Shown one piece after another: positions 25,430 through 36,731 of a stretch of 64,000 bases of DNA (position 1 is its first letter; every line of letters begins with the position of its first letter). The translations under genes were made by a program, and so were the position numbers. Source of the DNA: Polytrichum commune (taxonomy: Eukaryota > Streptophyta > Polytrichopsida > Polytrichales > Polytrichaceae). The stretch covers positions 24,862,001 through 24,926,000 of the forward strand of contig OX485803.1 of the NCBI GenBank assembly GCA_950295325.1. Reading direction: 5' to 3'. A model generated the notes under the pieces. That model did not search any database. It saw nothing but the letters and a program-made list of their open reading frames with translations, and was not told where the DNA came from.

Positions 25430-28140
25430 TGAAGTCCCACAAAGTAAGGCATGCCCAAAAACATATCATCGCATAGTATGCGGACAACACATCATTTACA
25501 ATCAAAGGGGGACATGATGCAGTAAGGAATATGGTTAGACTACTCAACATGTTCAGTTTAGCTTCAAGTCTCAATATTAACTTGAGTAAGTCAACAACTT
25601 ACTAGCATAGTTACATAAGGGCCAAACCAACATAGTTAGCTACCTCACAATGGCAATGGGCACAAGAAGGTGAACTATCCAACCTATTGGGCACTGCATT
25701 TGGACTTTCACTAGAGGTGCAAGATGTTGACAACTATCTTATCAATAAAATTAAAAAAAATAAAATTGTTACGTACTGGGGCTCTAGGCGCTTGTCACTT
25801 GTTGGTAGGAGGTTAACATCAAATCAAGTCCTAACATCTACTATTTGGTTTTTCATGATAGTATGGGTAGAAACATGGAAAGCCATTCAAAACATCAAAG
25901 GGATACTTGAAGACTACCTATGGGGAGGGGGGACAACTTGGATATTTTCAAGCTAGAGTGGCATGGAAGGATAATTGTGAAAACTTAAGAATGGTTGCCT
26001 AAGCCTTATTGACCCAAAAGCAACTACCAAAGTCTATTTGTTAAGTGAGTGTTAAAGGCATTTGATGGACGTCAATCAAACCTACACCTACTCATTCGAT
26101 TTAGGTTGCATTGCTCTATACCAGATAGGAAGAATAGGTGGAGCAATGGAATGGGATGGATGTACTTCACTCACCACCTTCCATCTCAAGGATCCAATAT
26201 CTAGAAAGAATTGAGGATTCCTGGAAAAAGTATCATGGAGGATGTTACTATCTCACCATCATGGGACATGTACCATGTACTCAATACGCACAAATGGTGG
26301 AACCCACATATTAAATAAGGGATTGGCTTTAGGCTCTCAAGAAACAACATGGTGGCACAACCTTATAGAATGGGATTAGCTACATATGGAATCTTTGGGA
26401 CTTTGAGAAAATCAAATTCATAGAGTGCTTGAAATTGGCAAGAAATCCAAAGTTGATAGTAGAGAACATAGGGCATTTGAGACCATCATGAACTCCATCC
26501 CTGAACAATGGAAAACCATTGCACGACATGGCAATGTTCAAGCACCGTTAGGGGACAAGGTTGGATGTTTTGAATCCATAGCTTGATGCCCATCCAATGG
26601 TTGTCTTTCAAGTTAACAAATTGTATAGACCAATTCTTGATGAATGTTCATGGGCTCCATGCCCTCCCCCTCCCCTCATATGCTTCCAAGTTTCAGTTGA
26701 CACTTGCATTGTGGATATAAGTGCACCTAAGGAACTTGAAAGCACCATGAAAGGAAAGTTGGTTTAGACTAGTTAGGGTCTACACTATTGATAATGGTGA
26801 AAATAAGCTTAGCTTTAATGTCTAGATTGGGAGATGACTCGGGGGGGGGGGGGCAGTGTGTTAAAAAGTTAAGGATATAGGTGCGAACAACCACTATTTT
26901 ATAGGGGGGTATTACTTTCAATTTTTTTTTTTCACATGCTATCATTATGTAAATTTATACTTTGGGTTAATAGAAAAATGGCTTGCATTACTTATAATTT
27001 CAAATTACCTATTATTCCATACCCTATAGTACTTTAAAGATATCCAGTGCCATTTTTGATACCCTATATTACTCTTAAGCCCAATTATAAATTTTTGCTC
27101 CCATGTTTTTAAAATACCCTATCATTTGTTCGCATGTATATTGCTACTCCAACCAATGACTACCCCCCCCCCCCCCAGGGAGATGAAACAATTTACCCTT
27201 GGATCCATGCACTCAACTGGAAATCAAGAGAGGATTTCCTTTGCTATACCTCTAGCATTGACAGAAACCTCATCCAAGCAAACAAACCACCATCAAGGTC
27301 AATTATGACCAAATGGCGAGGCATCATCACCTCTAACCTCAAATTAAAATGGGGTAATATTTGGGACAAAACCCATACTAGAAAGGAAGGTGCATTCATT
27401 TGGTCAAATTGGCAGGTTGTTGTGTTGAACACATGAAAAGCTAAATTTTTGCAAGCATCGATGAGAAGTGCATCATGTGTGAAACAAATATTCCGAAAAC
27501 CGTTACCCATAGGTTTTGGGACTATATGGTGGCTAGGAGTGTATGGGAGTTCTCCAACAACGTTGTTGACAACATGAAGGCAAGATTGGGACAAAAGGAA
27601 TGTTGGAAACCACTTGATTGGCAACATGGGATCTTCAAAAAGAAAATCCCCAAAACACTTGGCAAACTTTCTAGAATTTTGCTAATGCTTAGAGGGATCA
27701 CAATATGGACCATTTGGGTCGAGAGAAATTACCTCACCTTCAATAACAATAGATGGGACTCCAACAAAACCACTATATGATTTGGCAAAGCCTTCTTGAG
27801 TATGCTAGAATCGCTTGGGATATTACCCACATAAAGATGTGGATAGGCCGGCAATCTACGATGATGTGCTTAGCATTTGCAACAACACATGGGGAGGGAA
27901 TGAACTTCTCTACCATAGGGATAATGCTAGAATGATGCATTGGAACATTAAAGCACCTAATGTGGCTTGGTCAAGCATGTTTAGGGTGTTTACTAAAGAT
28001 GGGGTTCTTTGGTTTCATTGAGAGCACCCAAGAGAGCTTGCCAATCTCTCTTACTTGGGTCCTTGGTGACTTTGTATGATTTCTTGGCATTGAAATGGAA
28101 AGGTTTTAATTATCTCAAAAAGAAACAACAACAACAACAA
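25430..28140 (+). mobile_element. Decayed LINE 2, interrupted by a MULE-like element
   Basis: On the plus strand an RT relic reads YADNTSFTIKGG (about 25,477-25,512; YADN in place of YADD). The usual post-RT region follows, with YWGSRRLSLVGRRLTSNQ (about 25,774-25,827). A zf-RVT-like C-terminus at 27,180-27,780 has WDYMVARSVWEF and ITIWTIWVERN. The same C-terminal blocks occur in LINE 1, so the two belong to one family. A CAA-repeat tail ends it near 28,125-28,140. Stops and frameshifts are frequent. The element at 26,838-27,177 is inserted in it. Confidence 0.8.
26838..27177. mobile_element. MULE-like element nested in LINE 2, 9-bp duplication
   Basis: Flanked by the perfect direct repeat GGGAGATGA (26,829-26,837 and 27,178-27,186). 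The left end is CTCGGGG extended by a G-run then GCAGTG. The right end is a run of about 14 C then A. The interior has several TATAGGG or ACCCTATA motifs like the 13.2-kb element. The LINE C-terminal region resumes right after the second repeat. No transposase is present. Confidence 0.75.
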
Positions 28141-28495
28141 TTGCAACACCATTGTTCTTACCCATTGGTATATGAATAAAGCAACACTTGCACACACTCG
28201 GATAAATATAGATTGAAAACAACCCCAAAACTCTTCATATATTAAAACAATAGTAGAAGTCTCGTGGCATTAGAATTATCCTCTAAGTCCTTTAAAGAGG
28301 TACCAAACAAGAAGCTTTCAATAATAAGCTCATTTAGTAATACAAATGACAGTCCTTGGACCTCCTCTTCAATCCAAAGTACTTTGAAAGAACTTCAGGA
28401 TCTAAAATGAGGTCTCCACTATAACCCTGACAAGACATAAATGCTAGGTTTACATCAACCATGCGTATCTGGAAGCTCAAAAACTCACCTCCTAA

Positions 28496-28854
28496 GGGCA
28501 AGCCCAGTGACCTTGCACCTGCATTTGTATTTGAGCATTCTCATCCACGATGCGGATGCAGATGCAGGATACTGGCCCAGTCACCCTGCTATTTGCTAAA
28601 AATACAAGGGTGTAAAATAATACAGGAAGTGCATAACTCCCTGCGTTTCGTTGAGATATGCAGGGAGCCTGCTATCAGCTAAGGACAAACAACTTCATGG
28701 CGGCTTTTAACTAAAGACATAATGATTTGTAGTTTTCTGAGGTAGTAAGGTAGAATGAGTGGCAGTTTTGCCTGGGTCTGCATCTGCATTCTGGGTGGAG
28801 GCCACTTCTCATTCCCGGATGCAGATGCAGATCCAGGAACGACTGGGTTTGCTC
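28496..28854. mobile_element. Harbinger-like MITE, GAGCAAGCCC group, copy 2
   Basis: The ends GGGCAAGCCCAGTGACCTTG and ACGACTGGGTTTGCTC are inverted repeats with TAA on both flanks. The sub-terminal GATGCGGATGCAGATGCAGG and GATGCAGATGCAGATCCAGG blocks are typical of the group. Confidence 0.75.
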
Positions 28855-28913
28855 TAAGCACCTCACTTGAAGTGCTATTTGAACTTTATCAACCACTCTA
28901 TCTACCTAAGTTA

Positions 28914-29438
28914 TGCCCCCTTCCCACCTGACTTTAGCTAAGACTAAAAGTATTTCCTAAAAATTGGGTAAAGCTCCCTCGGTTATAGCGGAGGCATCCG
29001 GCTATCCCAATGCACCTACAAGAACTTGCTCCGGAGATTTTGAAGTAGGTTTTAGTTAAGTAGCTTTCACACATGTTCATTGTTTTATCTACCAAGTAAT
29101 GAATGTTGGGTAGTTTTTGTCCCATCCCCAAATGCCTTACTACTCACCTATCTTACCATCGATTTTTGTTAATGGAGCTCCTCGTGCCCTCGTAGCTAAG
29201 ACTAAAAAGCAACCAATCACAAGGGCGGGAGGCGACACTTTTAAAGGTCCTATATTCTTGCCTCATGTTTAGGTACTGATAGGAGGGTGGGTCGGTGCTT
29301 GAGGCTTAAAACCTCCACTTTAAAGCCATGCCACATCATTTGCCAACTAGACTGGACACTAGATAATGTCGATGGTGTGAAGGCCGGGTTGTTAGAACCA
29401 ACTTTTAGTCTTAGCTAAAGTCAGGTGGGAAGGGGGCA
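28914..29438. mobile_element. Harbinger-like MITE, TGCCCCCTCCCCACCTGAC group, copy 4
   Basis: The ends TGCCCCCTTCCCACCTGACT and GTCAGGTGGGAAGGGGGCA are inverted repeats with TTA on both flanks. The interior is highly similar to the copy at 23.7 kb. Confidence 0.8.
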
Positions 29439-29754
29439 TTAGTGTAGTCCAAAACATACCACATACCACACATCGATGAATACGGTTTCCCTTCCCATAA
29501 CCCAATCTTCTCACAACGGAGGCCTGCACTAATTGAAGGAGATTGGGCCTCCGTTGAGGGAATGGGGGGCATGCATAACTCTAGTGGAGCTAACTAAGCA
29601 CCGACCAATGTATAAAGACCGATGCGACAACCCTAAAATAGCCGACAAAAAGGACAACAAGTTAGGGTTCCAGCAAGGCCCGCCTCACCTCGCTTCAGGC
29701 CTTTTATCTTCTTCCATTGAGCCAGCTATAAGTTATATGTATCTGGCAATGAAC

Positions 29755-30440
29755 AAGGGAGAACTGGCTGCTAGTTACAGATGAACCAGTTGAGGGCCAC
29801 TTTACACCCGAGCCAAGAGCCTTTCCCATGAAATTGTGAGAGCCCAAAAGAAAGCGTCCAAAGGCCGTCCCAAGGCACCTTCCAAATCATGCAGTGCAGT
29901 CACGGATCCTCGAGTGTATTGTGAAGCTATATGTGACCGGGCATTCAACCAAATGCTTTTTTCAATGAATTTATGTTCATGCGAGTCCTTACATATGATA
30001 AAATAGGTAAAATTCATCTGTTGTGAGATTTCGGAGTGCCATGGTCTCTCGGTTTTGTGTTAAGTCTACCTCCAAGAAGTGGTTTAGGAAAATAGTCCAA
30101 GTGAGCATGAAACATGATCCATTTTGATGTTATGTAGGAAACCATGTAGACTTGACATCCATCTTGCATTCACACACTCGGTTGGTCCCTCAAGCGTACT
30201 GTGAACTTTGAAGCGAACTTGGACCGGCTCCGCCTTTTCCACCGATGAGAGTCCTTGAAGTGTAATGGTCATGGGCTCTCAGCCTCGTGTGTGGAGTGGT
30301 CCCGAGCAACCGGTTGAAGTTCAAGACTTTAGGAAAATTACCAACCATTTTAGAGGAATTGATAGACTATGCCCAAATCAATAAAGAAAAACCGACAGAT
30401 GCCAACATATAAGTGGTTGGACTTGTAAACACTAGGATAT
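29755..30440. repeat. ACCGGTTGA repeat element, copy 2, split by a MITE
   Basis: The left part (CTAGTTACAGATGAACCAGT) and the right part (CAACCGGTTGAAGTTCAAGA, then 'TTTTAGAGGAATTGAT') are adjacent in the intact copies at 20.3 and 34.6 kb. Here they are separated by the MITE at 29,794-30,303, so the MITE inserted into an existing repeat. Confidence 0.65.
29794..30303. mobile_element. Harbinger-like MITE, GGGCCACTTCACAC group, copy 4 (nested)
   Basis: The ends GGGCCACTTTACACCCGAG and CTCGTGTGTGGAGTGGTCCC are diverged inverted repeats. TGA precedes the left end, and the right flank (GAG) no longer matches it. It is inserted in an ACCGGTTGA repeat. Confidence 0.7.
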
Positions 30441-31633
30441 TGACCAATTATGCCCAAATATGGTGGAAATATTCCAACATTGAAGTGGGATCTTTGAAAA
30501 TTAAGTAATAATTCAACAGTGATTTGTCTACACCACCCTAAGACTACTACTACTACTACTGTATTCACCTTTTTTTTAATTTCTCTGAGACCAAAAAGCC
30601 ATCAAAGTGAAGAACCTGACTGAGCTAGACATGTAAAATTCATGAACCTTTCTCTCGGCACCCACTTCTCATATAACTTGAAAGATGCAAGTAGTACAAG
30701 ATGACTACCAAACCCAAATCACACATGCAACCATTGTCTCATAGTTTTTGGAGCTCGTATGAATATCTCAAATCCATCATCGAAGTGAGAGATGCTCATG
30801 CTCATGTGAATCCTCCTTGTTTATGTTAGCTATTCAATTTAGGATGATTAGCCTATTTTTAGCTCTTGATCTTGTCTCATTTAATTACTTGTCTTTTTGA
30901 TGTCCATTCCTAGATCCACACATGACCAGATACCACTCCCAAGGAGATCACAAGCTATATACTTTTGTGAATCACTTGTGGTTGGGGATTAATCAAAGAT
31001 GGCCTATTTATCTAAAATTATTAAATAATTGGCACCCCAATAGTAGATAAAATGATACTTTGAGGTGTTTTTCAAGACCTTGTAATATACACCATGAGCT
31101 TATTTTATGGAGTATTTTTTTTTGTTTGTTATTTATACCATGTATCAAAATCTTGGAATTTTGATATGAATTGATGTTTATCCATAACAAAATGACAACA
31201 ATACATTAACGGAACTTTCAGTTTAAAATAATTGTGCTCAATGCCTAAAGTGTGACAATTCGGTGTGGTTACCTTCAAAAACTTGAACAAAGACTAAGAC
31301 TCAAGGGGGGGGGGGGATTAGGTGGTTCTCACATTCAAGTAACGTGTTCAAAAACACAACTAAATGAACCCACAACATGAGTCGAATACCAACATTATTG
31401 TCTACAAAGAATCGTATGCCCAACATTATTGTCTACTAGGGGCATGTGTTCAAGCTTGATCAATATCAATGCAATTCTTACCTCTATGATTTTTCCACAA
31501 ATTTATCTAAGCTCTTAGCATCTATGGGATTAAGTGAATAAATCTTCCTAATTGGATCATACTCCATTGTCACATTTGACATAGTTGAATATGCATCCAC
31601 CCAAAGTACACACAAAAGCAAATACAAGATTGA
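30441..31633. other. Intergenic, nothing recognised
   Basis: AT-rich. Holds a short ACT triplet run at about 30,542-30,559 and a G-run near 31,305-31,316. No gene is supported. Confidence 0.5.
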
Positions 31634-32090
31634 GGGCTTCTGACCATTGTATTTCAAGCACTCTCATTGGTGGGAAAGGCGGAGTTGGTCTAAGTTCACT
31701 TCACGCTATGCTTGAGGGACCAACAAAGTAAGTGAATGCAAGATGGATGTAAAGTCTATGAGGACTCCTACATGGCATTGAATGGGTCATGTTTCATGGT
31801 CATTTGGATTATTTTCCAAAACCACCTCTTGGAGGTAGGCCTAACACAAAACCAGAAGTCTCATAATCGTTGATTTATTGTGTTTTATCATGTATGAGGA
31901 CCCTGCATGAATAGAAGTCCCTTGAAATAGAATTTGAATGAGTGCCCAACACATATGACTTCACACTACACTTGAGGGCATGTGACCGCACTGCATGATT
32001 TTGGAAGTGTCTTGGGATGGCATGTGAATCCTACTATTGGGCTCTCACAATTTCATGTTCACGGCCCTTGGCTAGTGTGTGAATTGGCCC
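31634..32090. mobile_element. Harbinger-like MITE, GGGCCACTTCACAC group, copy 5 (inverted, worn left end)
   Basis: The right end TAGTGTGTGAATTGGCCC and the inner blocks 'CACGGCCCTTGGC' and 'CTCTTGGAGGTAGGCCTAAC' place it in the group, in the opposite orientation to the copies at 18.9 and 20.6 kb. The left end is eroded (GGGCTTCTGACCATTG) and the flanks do not match. Confidence 0.65.
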
Positions 32091-33273
32091 TATACCTTGA
32101 TATCCAATGCCAACATCTAAATTAAATGAATTTTATCAATTAAGGCAAATTTCTCATCCAATCCAGAGACTTTCATTGAATCTCACATAAATTCTTCATT
32201 CCTCCAAATATTATAGATCCTATTTGGTTATTAAAAATGAAGTACTACCTATTCTTTTCAATTACCCTACTTTAGATTTAATAATGTATGGGTCATTTAT
32301 CCATAAATAGTAATTCCAATTTCTTTTAATAGTTTTTCTCCACAAAGCTAAAAGTACCCTATATTTTTACTCACATGGTTAAATAAAATTTCACTAGTAA
32401 TCTCTGCATGATATCATACAAATATAGGTGTCCAACGAAGTCCATTGTCCAATTTAGACCCATCTACCTTTTTTCCTTTGGCTTTTTTGAGCCAATTGAA
32501 TGCTTCAAATGTGAGTTCCTAGTGGAAAAATATAATCATCGATAGAGTTATTTGCAAAGTAAACTAGATGAAACCATGGCTTTAGTCCCAATTTGTAAGT
32601 TTATGAGAATTAACACAAAGCCACCCAAGTTTCCTTAATGCTCAAATTATCATACACAAGGAATGGTGTCATGCTATTAAAAAGCGGCTTTCTAGCTTAT
32701 CCTACTAGGATGGATGGGCCAAGGTAGCCTTGCATAGGTCAATATGGGACTTAAGACAATGGGTCCCATGTGCATACCCTATTCTAGATCCTAACTTCTC
32801 TCAAAGGTTGAGAGGTGAAAAGAGGAAGTCCCAAATACTTCATAAAAATTTCAAATTAGAGTCTAAACACCAGTCTAGGTTCAAGAGTGGAAAATGGGAT
32901 TTGGGAGAGAAAAAAACGATTTTGGCATTGACCCAACCCCTCGTAATTTTTGCATCTCAACTTCCATTCTTAAACTCAAGGTGAAAAACTCCTTCATTGT
33001 TAATTAGTTGAGACAAAACATGTCCCGATTGAACAACCAAACTTGTAAGTGAAGTTGGAAATGCTCACAACTCGCAATAGGGTCACATACCATAACACAA
33101 TTTTAACAATCAGAGAGGCCATATACTGCAAGCTAACCCCTAAGCATCTTAGACGCTCTAATGATACATGTACGTGCACAAGAACATGGATTTTGAAATT
33201 TGTGTAATGTGGTCCTAAGAGCATACGAATTTTGATTGCAAATTTTGCACCAACATTCTTTTCCGTTCATAAT
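32091..33273. other. Intergenic, nothing recognised
   Basis: AT-rich sequence. Frames of 60-84 codons have no recognisable domain. Confidence 0.5.
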
Positions 33274-33502
33274 CACTACACAAAATATGATGTTTAGCAT
33301 CACTTACTATTCGGATGTACACAATGCTCTATCTTTTTACTATTGATGTAAATGTTTACCAAGTAAAGTTTTGAATGTTTTATAATGTCCAAACAACCAA
33401 TTTAACATTTGTTTGGTAAAATAAGAGAGATACAATAAATAGATGTAGCGATGCAAAATTCCAAAATAGCAAGTGACACTAAATATCATATTTGGTGTAG
33501 TA
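33274..33502. mobile_element. Foldback MITE, CACTAC-like group, copy 3
   Basis: The left end CACTACACAAAATATGATGT is mirrored by ATCATATTTGGTGTAGTA on the right. The two halves are similar inverted sequences ('CACTTACTATT', 'AAAGTTTTGAATGTTTTATA'). There is no coding capacity. Confidence 0.7.
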
Positions 33503-34269
33503 GGATGGATTCTTCAAGTCTATGATCCAATGGCGACATTGGTATGGGGAGTGCGAAGTGTAAAAGTAAACACACACATCTTAGAGCAAGCCCACCCATT
33601 CCGTAGCTAGACATAACCAAATCTCCCTCTTCCATCCACTTTTAACGTTTTGAGATAAAATTCATAAACAAAACACCACATCCTAGATTAGCTTAGGTAA
33701 ACGAGACACCTTTAGAGGAGAATGAGACACCTTCATAGAGAAACGAGTCACCTCATTTCCTAAATGCCTACCTATTGGCCTCCCGAAATTGGGTTTGAAG
33801 GCCCTTCTAAGACACGGAAACTTTGGTGGTTTCTTTCTCCAAATCCGGATAGTAAATGGCAAAACCCAACCAATACACATGTTTATATCATGTACGTGAT
33901 TTGTACCTCAAAAGCATTCAACCAATTATTCCTAGTTGGCATGTGATAGTGAGGAAGTGAAGAGGTGTCTAGGAACTTTACACCCCCATTCCTTATAGAA
34001 TTGAATGCCTTTCAAGCACCAAACCAAACAAGCCATATGCCATTGAATATTGAGAAATAAATGGAACCAACTTAAGGTAGCAATCCAAGAGTCGATTAAA
34101 GTCATTGAATGCTCATCTCGTTTTGTTTATTGAGAGTTCTTGGTGACCATAAACGGACTTGTTTTATTAGGAAAAAGTAGACGGCCACTAACACTTTCCG
34201 TATGTAAACGCAAATACACATATATATGGTGTTGGGACGAGTCTCCTTGCCACAAAGTCTCCAACATAA
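33503..34269. other. Intergenic with half of a MITE end
   Basis: At about 33,582 the sequence TTAGAGCAAGCCCACCCATT resembles the left end of the GAGCAAGCCC group, but no right end was found. A short triple repeat around GAGACACCT lies at 33,699-33,754. No gene is recognised. Confidence 0.45.
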
Positions 34270-34455
34270 GGGCCACTTCACACAGTTTTGAGACTGAGAG
34301 CCCGTGACCATTACACTTCAAGCACTCTCATTGGTGGAAAAGGCGGAGCCGGTCCAAGTTCGCTTCACACTATGCTTGAGGGACCAACAGAGTATGTGAA
34401 TGCAAGATGGATGTAAAAGTGTACATGGCTCTTAAGCTCGTGTGCGAAGTGACCC
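34270..34455. mobile_element. Harbinger-like MITE, GGGCCACTTCACAC group, copy 6 (short)
   Basis: A 186-base internally deleted copy. The left end GGGCCACTTCACACAG and right end CTCGTGTGCGAAGTGACCC are flanked by TAA on both sides. It keeps one inner block with 'CAAGCACTCTCATTGGTGG'. Confidence 0.75.
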
Positions 34456-34589
34456 TAACATGCATTTTTAAACCATACATCAATGTTTGGGATTTGAAGA
34501 GTTGGGCGAACCAACCCATGCACTCATTCCTTGTTGGGTGCCCACACCCTTGCCTCCAAAGAACCAGTATACCGGTTGGTTCGCCCCAA

Positions 34590-34810
34590 CCGGGATGTGG
34601 ATCGCTACTCAGGAAGAACCGGCAGTTAGTTACAAACGAACCGGTTGAGTTTGAGAAATAACCGGTTGAAGGTGGAGACTTCATGAGCATTACCCATCGT
34701 TTTAGAGGAATCTATACAACATACTCACATAAGCAAAACCGGAAGACGTCGACATGTAACCGACTGGATTTAGAATCACTAGGATCTTAACTGACTCTAT
34801 AGATGCCCTA
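34590..34810. repeat. ACCGGTTGA repeat element, copy 3
   Basis: Same block order as the 20.3-kb copy: CGAACCGGTTGAGTTTGAG, then AACCGGTTGAAG, then 'CGTTTTAGAGGAAT', then 'GACATGTAACCGAC'. It is not interrupted. Confidence 0.6.
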
Positions 34811-34822
34811 AAACTTCCCGGT

Positions 34823-35082
34823 CGGGCACTCATACCATGGCTACACTGGTAGGCCCAGCCAGAAACACCAACCCTACGTATTCTCCGGGAATACAGGGCT
34901 GGGATTTCAGATGGCTGGAGCTAACCCGCCTTCTTCCATCCACTCCAGTAGCTCCAACCATCTGAAATCCCAGCCCTGTATTCCCGGAGAATACGTAGGG
35001 CTGGTGTTTCTGTCTACTGGAGCTGCTGGGGTTTTTGGTGTGGCCCTGGTATCATGTGGGATACGGGAAGGGATGGAGTTGC
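34823..35082. mobile_element. Foldback element with 62-base near-perfect hairpin arms
   Basis: The block from AGAAACACCAACCCTACGTA through GGGATTTCAGATGG, ending at AGCT, recurs inverted with only one or two mismatches. The loop of about 27 bases is near 34,926-34,952. Weaker pairing continues outward to GGGCACTC on the left and GAGTTGCCC on the right, which is followed by TAA, so it may be a Harbinger-like MITE. The long stem with a short loop also resembles a miRNA-type precursor. Confidence 0.65.
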
Positions 35083-35841
35083 CCTAAACACTTATTAACA
35101 CATTGTACATCTTAATAAGAAGAAGCCCCAGTCCACAACCAAAGCCCTAACCCTAGGTGGGCCCCACCTCGCTTTTGTCCTTTTCGCCTGCTTTGGAACG
35201 TGTGGCAATCTGGGCCAAAATCGCAGTGTCAGTCCCAAGGGCCACAGAGAAGAGTCTGAACGAGATGACTGAGCGCATTTACTCCCCGCGGCCCATCGGG
35301 TGACGTGGCATGGCCTCCTGGTGGGGCCCACGAGATCTTGGAGATCTGGGCCAGTTTGGTACACTTTTTGCTTCTTCAGGAATGCCGCCGGACAGAGGAG
35401 CCCTAGCCTAGCTAGCTAGCTACCTACCTACCTACTAGCCTATGCTAGAGTACACTCCTACGCCTCTTTACTATATGACACATTTGGGAGACGAGGAAAA
35501 CCGTCGTATTCTCTATCGACGTGTCACATGCATGTTGTTCCGTAATGTGACAAATTGGATCTTCAATGGTCTGCTGAGTGTGGGGAATATTCTGTGGAAT
35601 ATTGTCAGTCCCACATAACACTCTTATGGATCTGAATACAATGTTATGTTATCATCCATAACAGTGTTTTGTGGAATATTCCCCATATCTAGTATGAGTG
35701 TGGGGAATATTCTACATATTGTTGTCAGTCCTACTGTATCTGAGTGATGTTATGTTATGTCTTTGTCATAGTAACGAGGTATTTTATGAGGAAAAAGATG
35801 TTTTGCCATATAGACAAAAACGAACATTTTCTTGAATGTCT
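35083..35841. other. Intergenic, locally GC-richer, with CTAG/CTAC simple repeat
   Basis: The stretch 35,150-35,400 is GC-richer than its surroundings, but its 89-codon minus frame has no recognised domain. A (CTAG)n/(CTAC)n run lies at about 35,404-35,440. Around 35,575-35,740 the block 'GTGTGGGGAATATTCT' occurs twice directly and once inverted ('GGAATATTCCCCA'). Confidence 0.5.
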
Positions 35842-36134
35842 TTACGAATGCGTGATTTTTTCGCATGAAATTCGTGTGGACTTGAAGAAGGAATCGATAG
35901 TCTGTTGATGTTGCCACTTCAAATTAGCAGTGTGTATCTTATTGAGCTTCTCTAATATGGCATGTAGTTTCATTAAGTTTGCAGGAGTGAATTCTAATGG
36001 GTTGTTCATAAAATTTGTAAGTAATAATTGAGCACGATGTTGAGCATGTGCCGGTTTCATAGTAGGTGGAGGTCTCTCATCGGCATCTAAAGAGTTTGAG
36101 GGCTCTGCGTTAAGGTCAAAACTAGGTGGCCCTA
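35842..36134 (-). pseudogene. Unrecognised coding-like fragment
   Basis: An open minus-strand frame of about 97 codons (ATG at residue 26 or so) reads like real protein. It has a polar, Pro-containing start (SNSLDADERPPP), then a Leu/Asn/Gln-rich helical stretch including QLLLTNFMNNPLEF and LMKLHAILEKLN, and ends FFKSTRISCEKI. I do not recognise the family. A remnant of a transposon or a captured gene fragment is plausible. There is no neighbouring exon that I can join to it. Confidence 0.3.
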
Positions 36135-36509
36135 TTCTCTATCACAAGGCCATATCAACTAGCTCCGACATGCAACATTAAGCCTCAGTGATGTCTTCAC
36201 ATTCCATTCTCATATAATCTTCAAATGGGATGCCATCTTGTCCAAGTTGCAGTTTTGATATGAACTCAACCAACCTTCAAACAATCATACCTCTGCCAAT
36301 ACAGCTCAAAATCGAGCAAAACTACCACAAAAAAAAAAACACAATTTCATTGGCTCTTAGAGCTAGAGAAGGACAAATTTTCTAGGAAAAATCGACTGCA
36401 ACATCGTAATGGCCAATGTCTTCGAACTCTCTCAACTAGTGTGATCTAAGAACTTGTAGCAGGTTGATGCTGTTGACGTCAAGATGGAGATCTTGTCCAT
36501 TAGCGAGAG

Positions 36510-36731
36510 CTACACTAAATATGATATTTAGTGTCACTTACTATTTAGAATTACGCAATGCTATATCTATTTATTGTGTATCTCATAATTTACTAACAAG
36601 TGTTAAATTGGTAGTTTGGACATTACAAAACATTAACAACTTTTCTTAGTAAAGTTTACATCAATAGTAAAAAAGATATAACATTGTGTAAATCCAAATA
36701 GTAAATGACACTAATATCATATTTAGTGTAG
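36510..36731. mobile_element. Foldback MITE, CACTAC-like group, copy 4
   Basis: The left end CTACACTAAATATGATATTT mirrors the right end ATCATATTTAGTGTAG. The inner halves ('CACTTACTATTTAGAATTA' against 'AAATAGTAAATGACAC') are also inverted copies, so almost the whole 222 bases can fold into one hairpin. Confidence 0.75.

Noticed and set aside
18325-29131. A conserved 60-65 codon frame (MMWHG... or MGMGQKLP...) repeated several times
   Set aside because: It travels with copies of one MITE, on whichever strand the copy lies, and contains no recognisable domain. Conservation reflects element copies, not selection on a protein.
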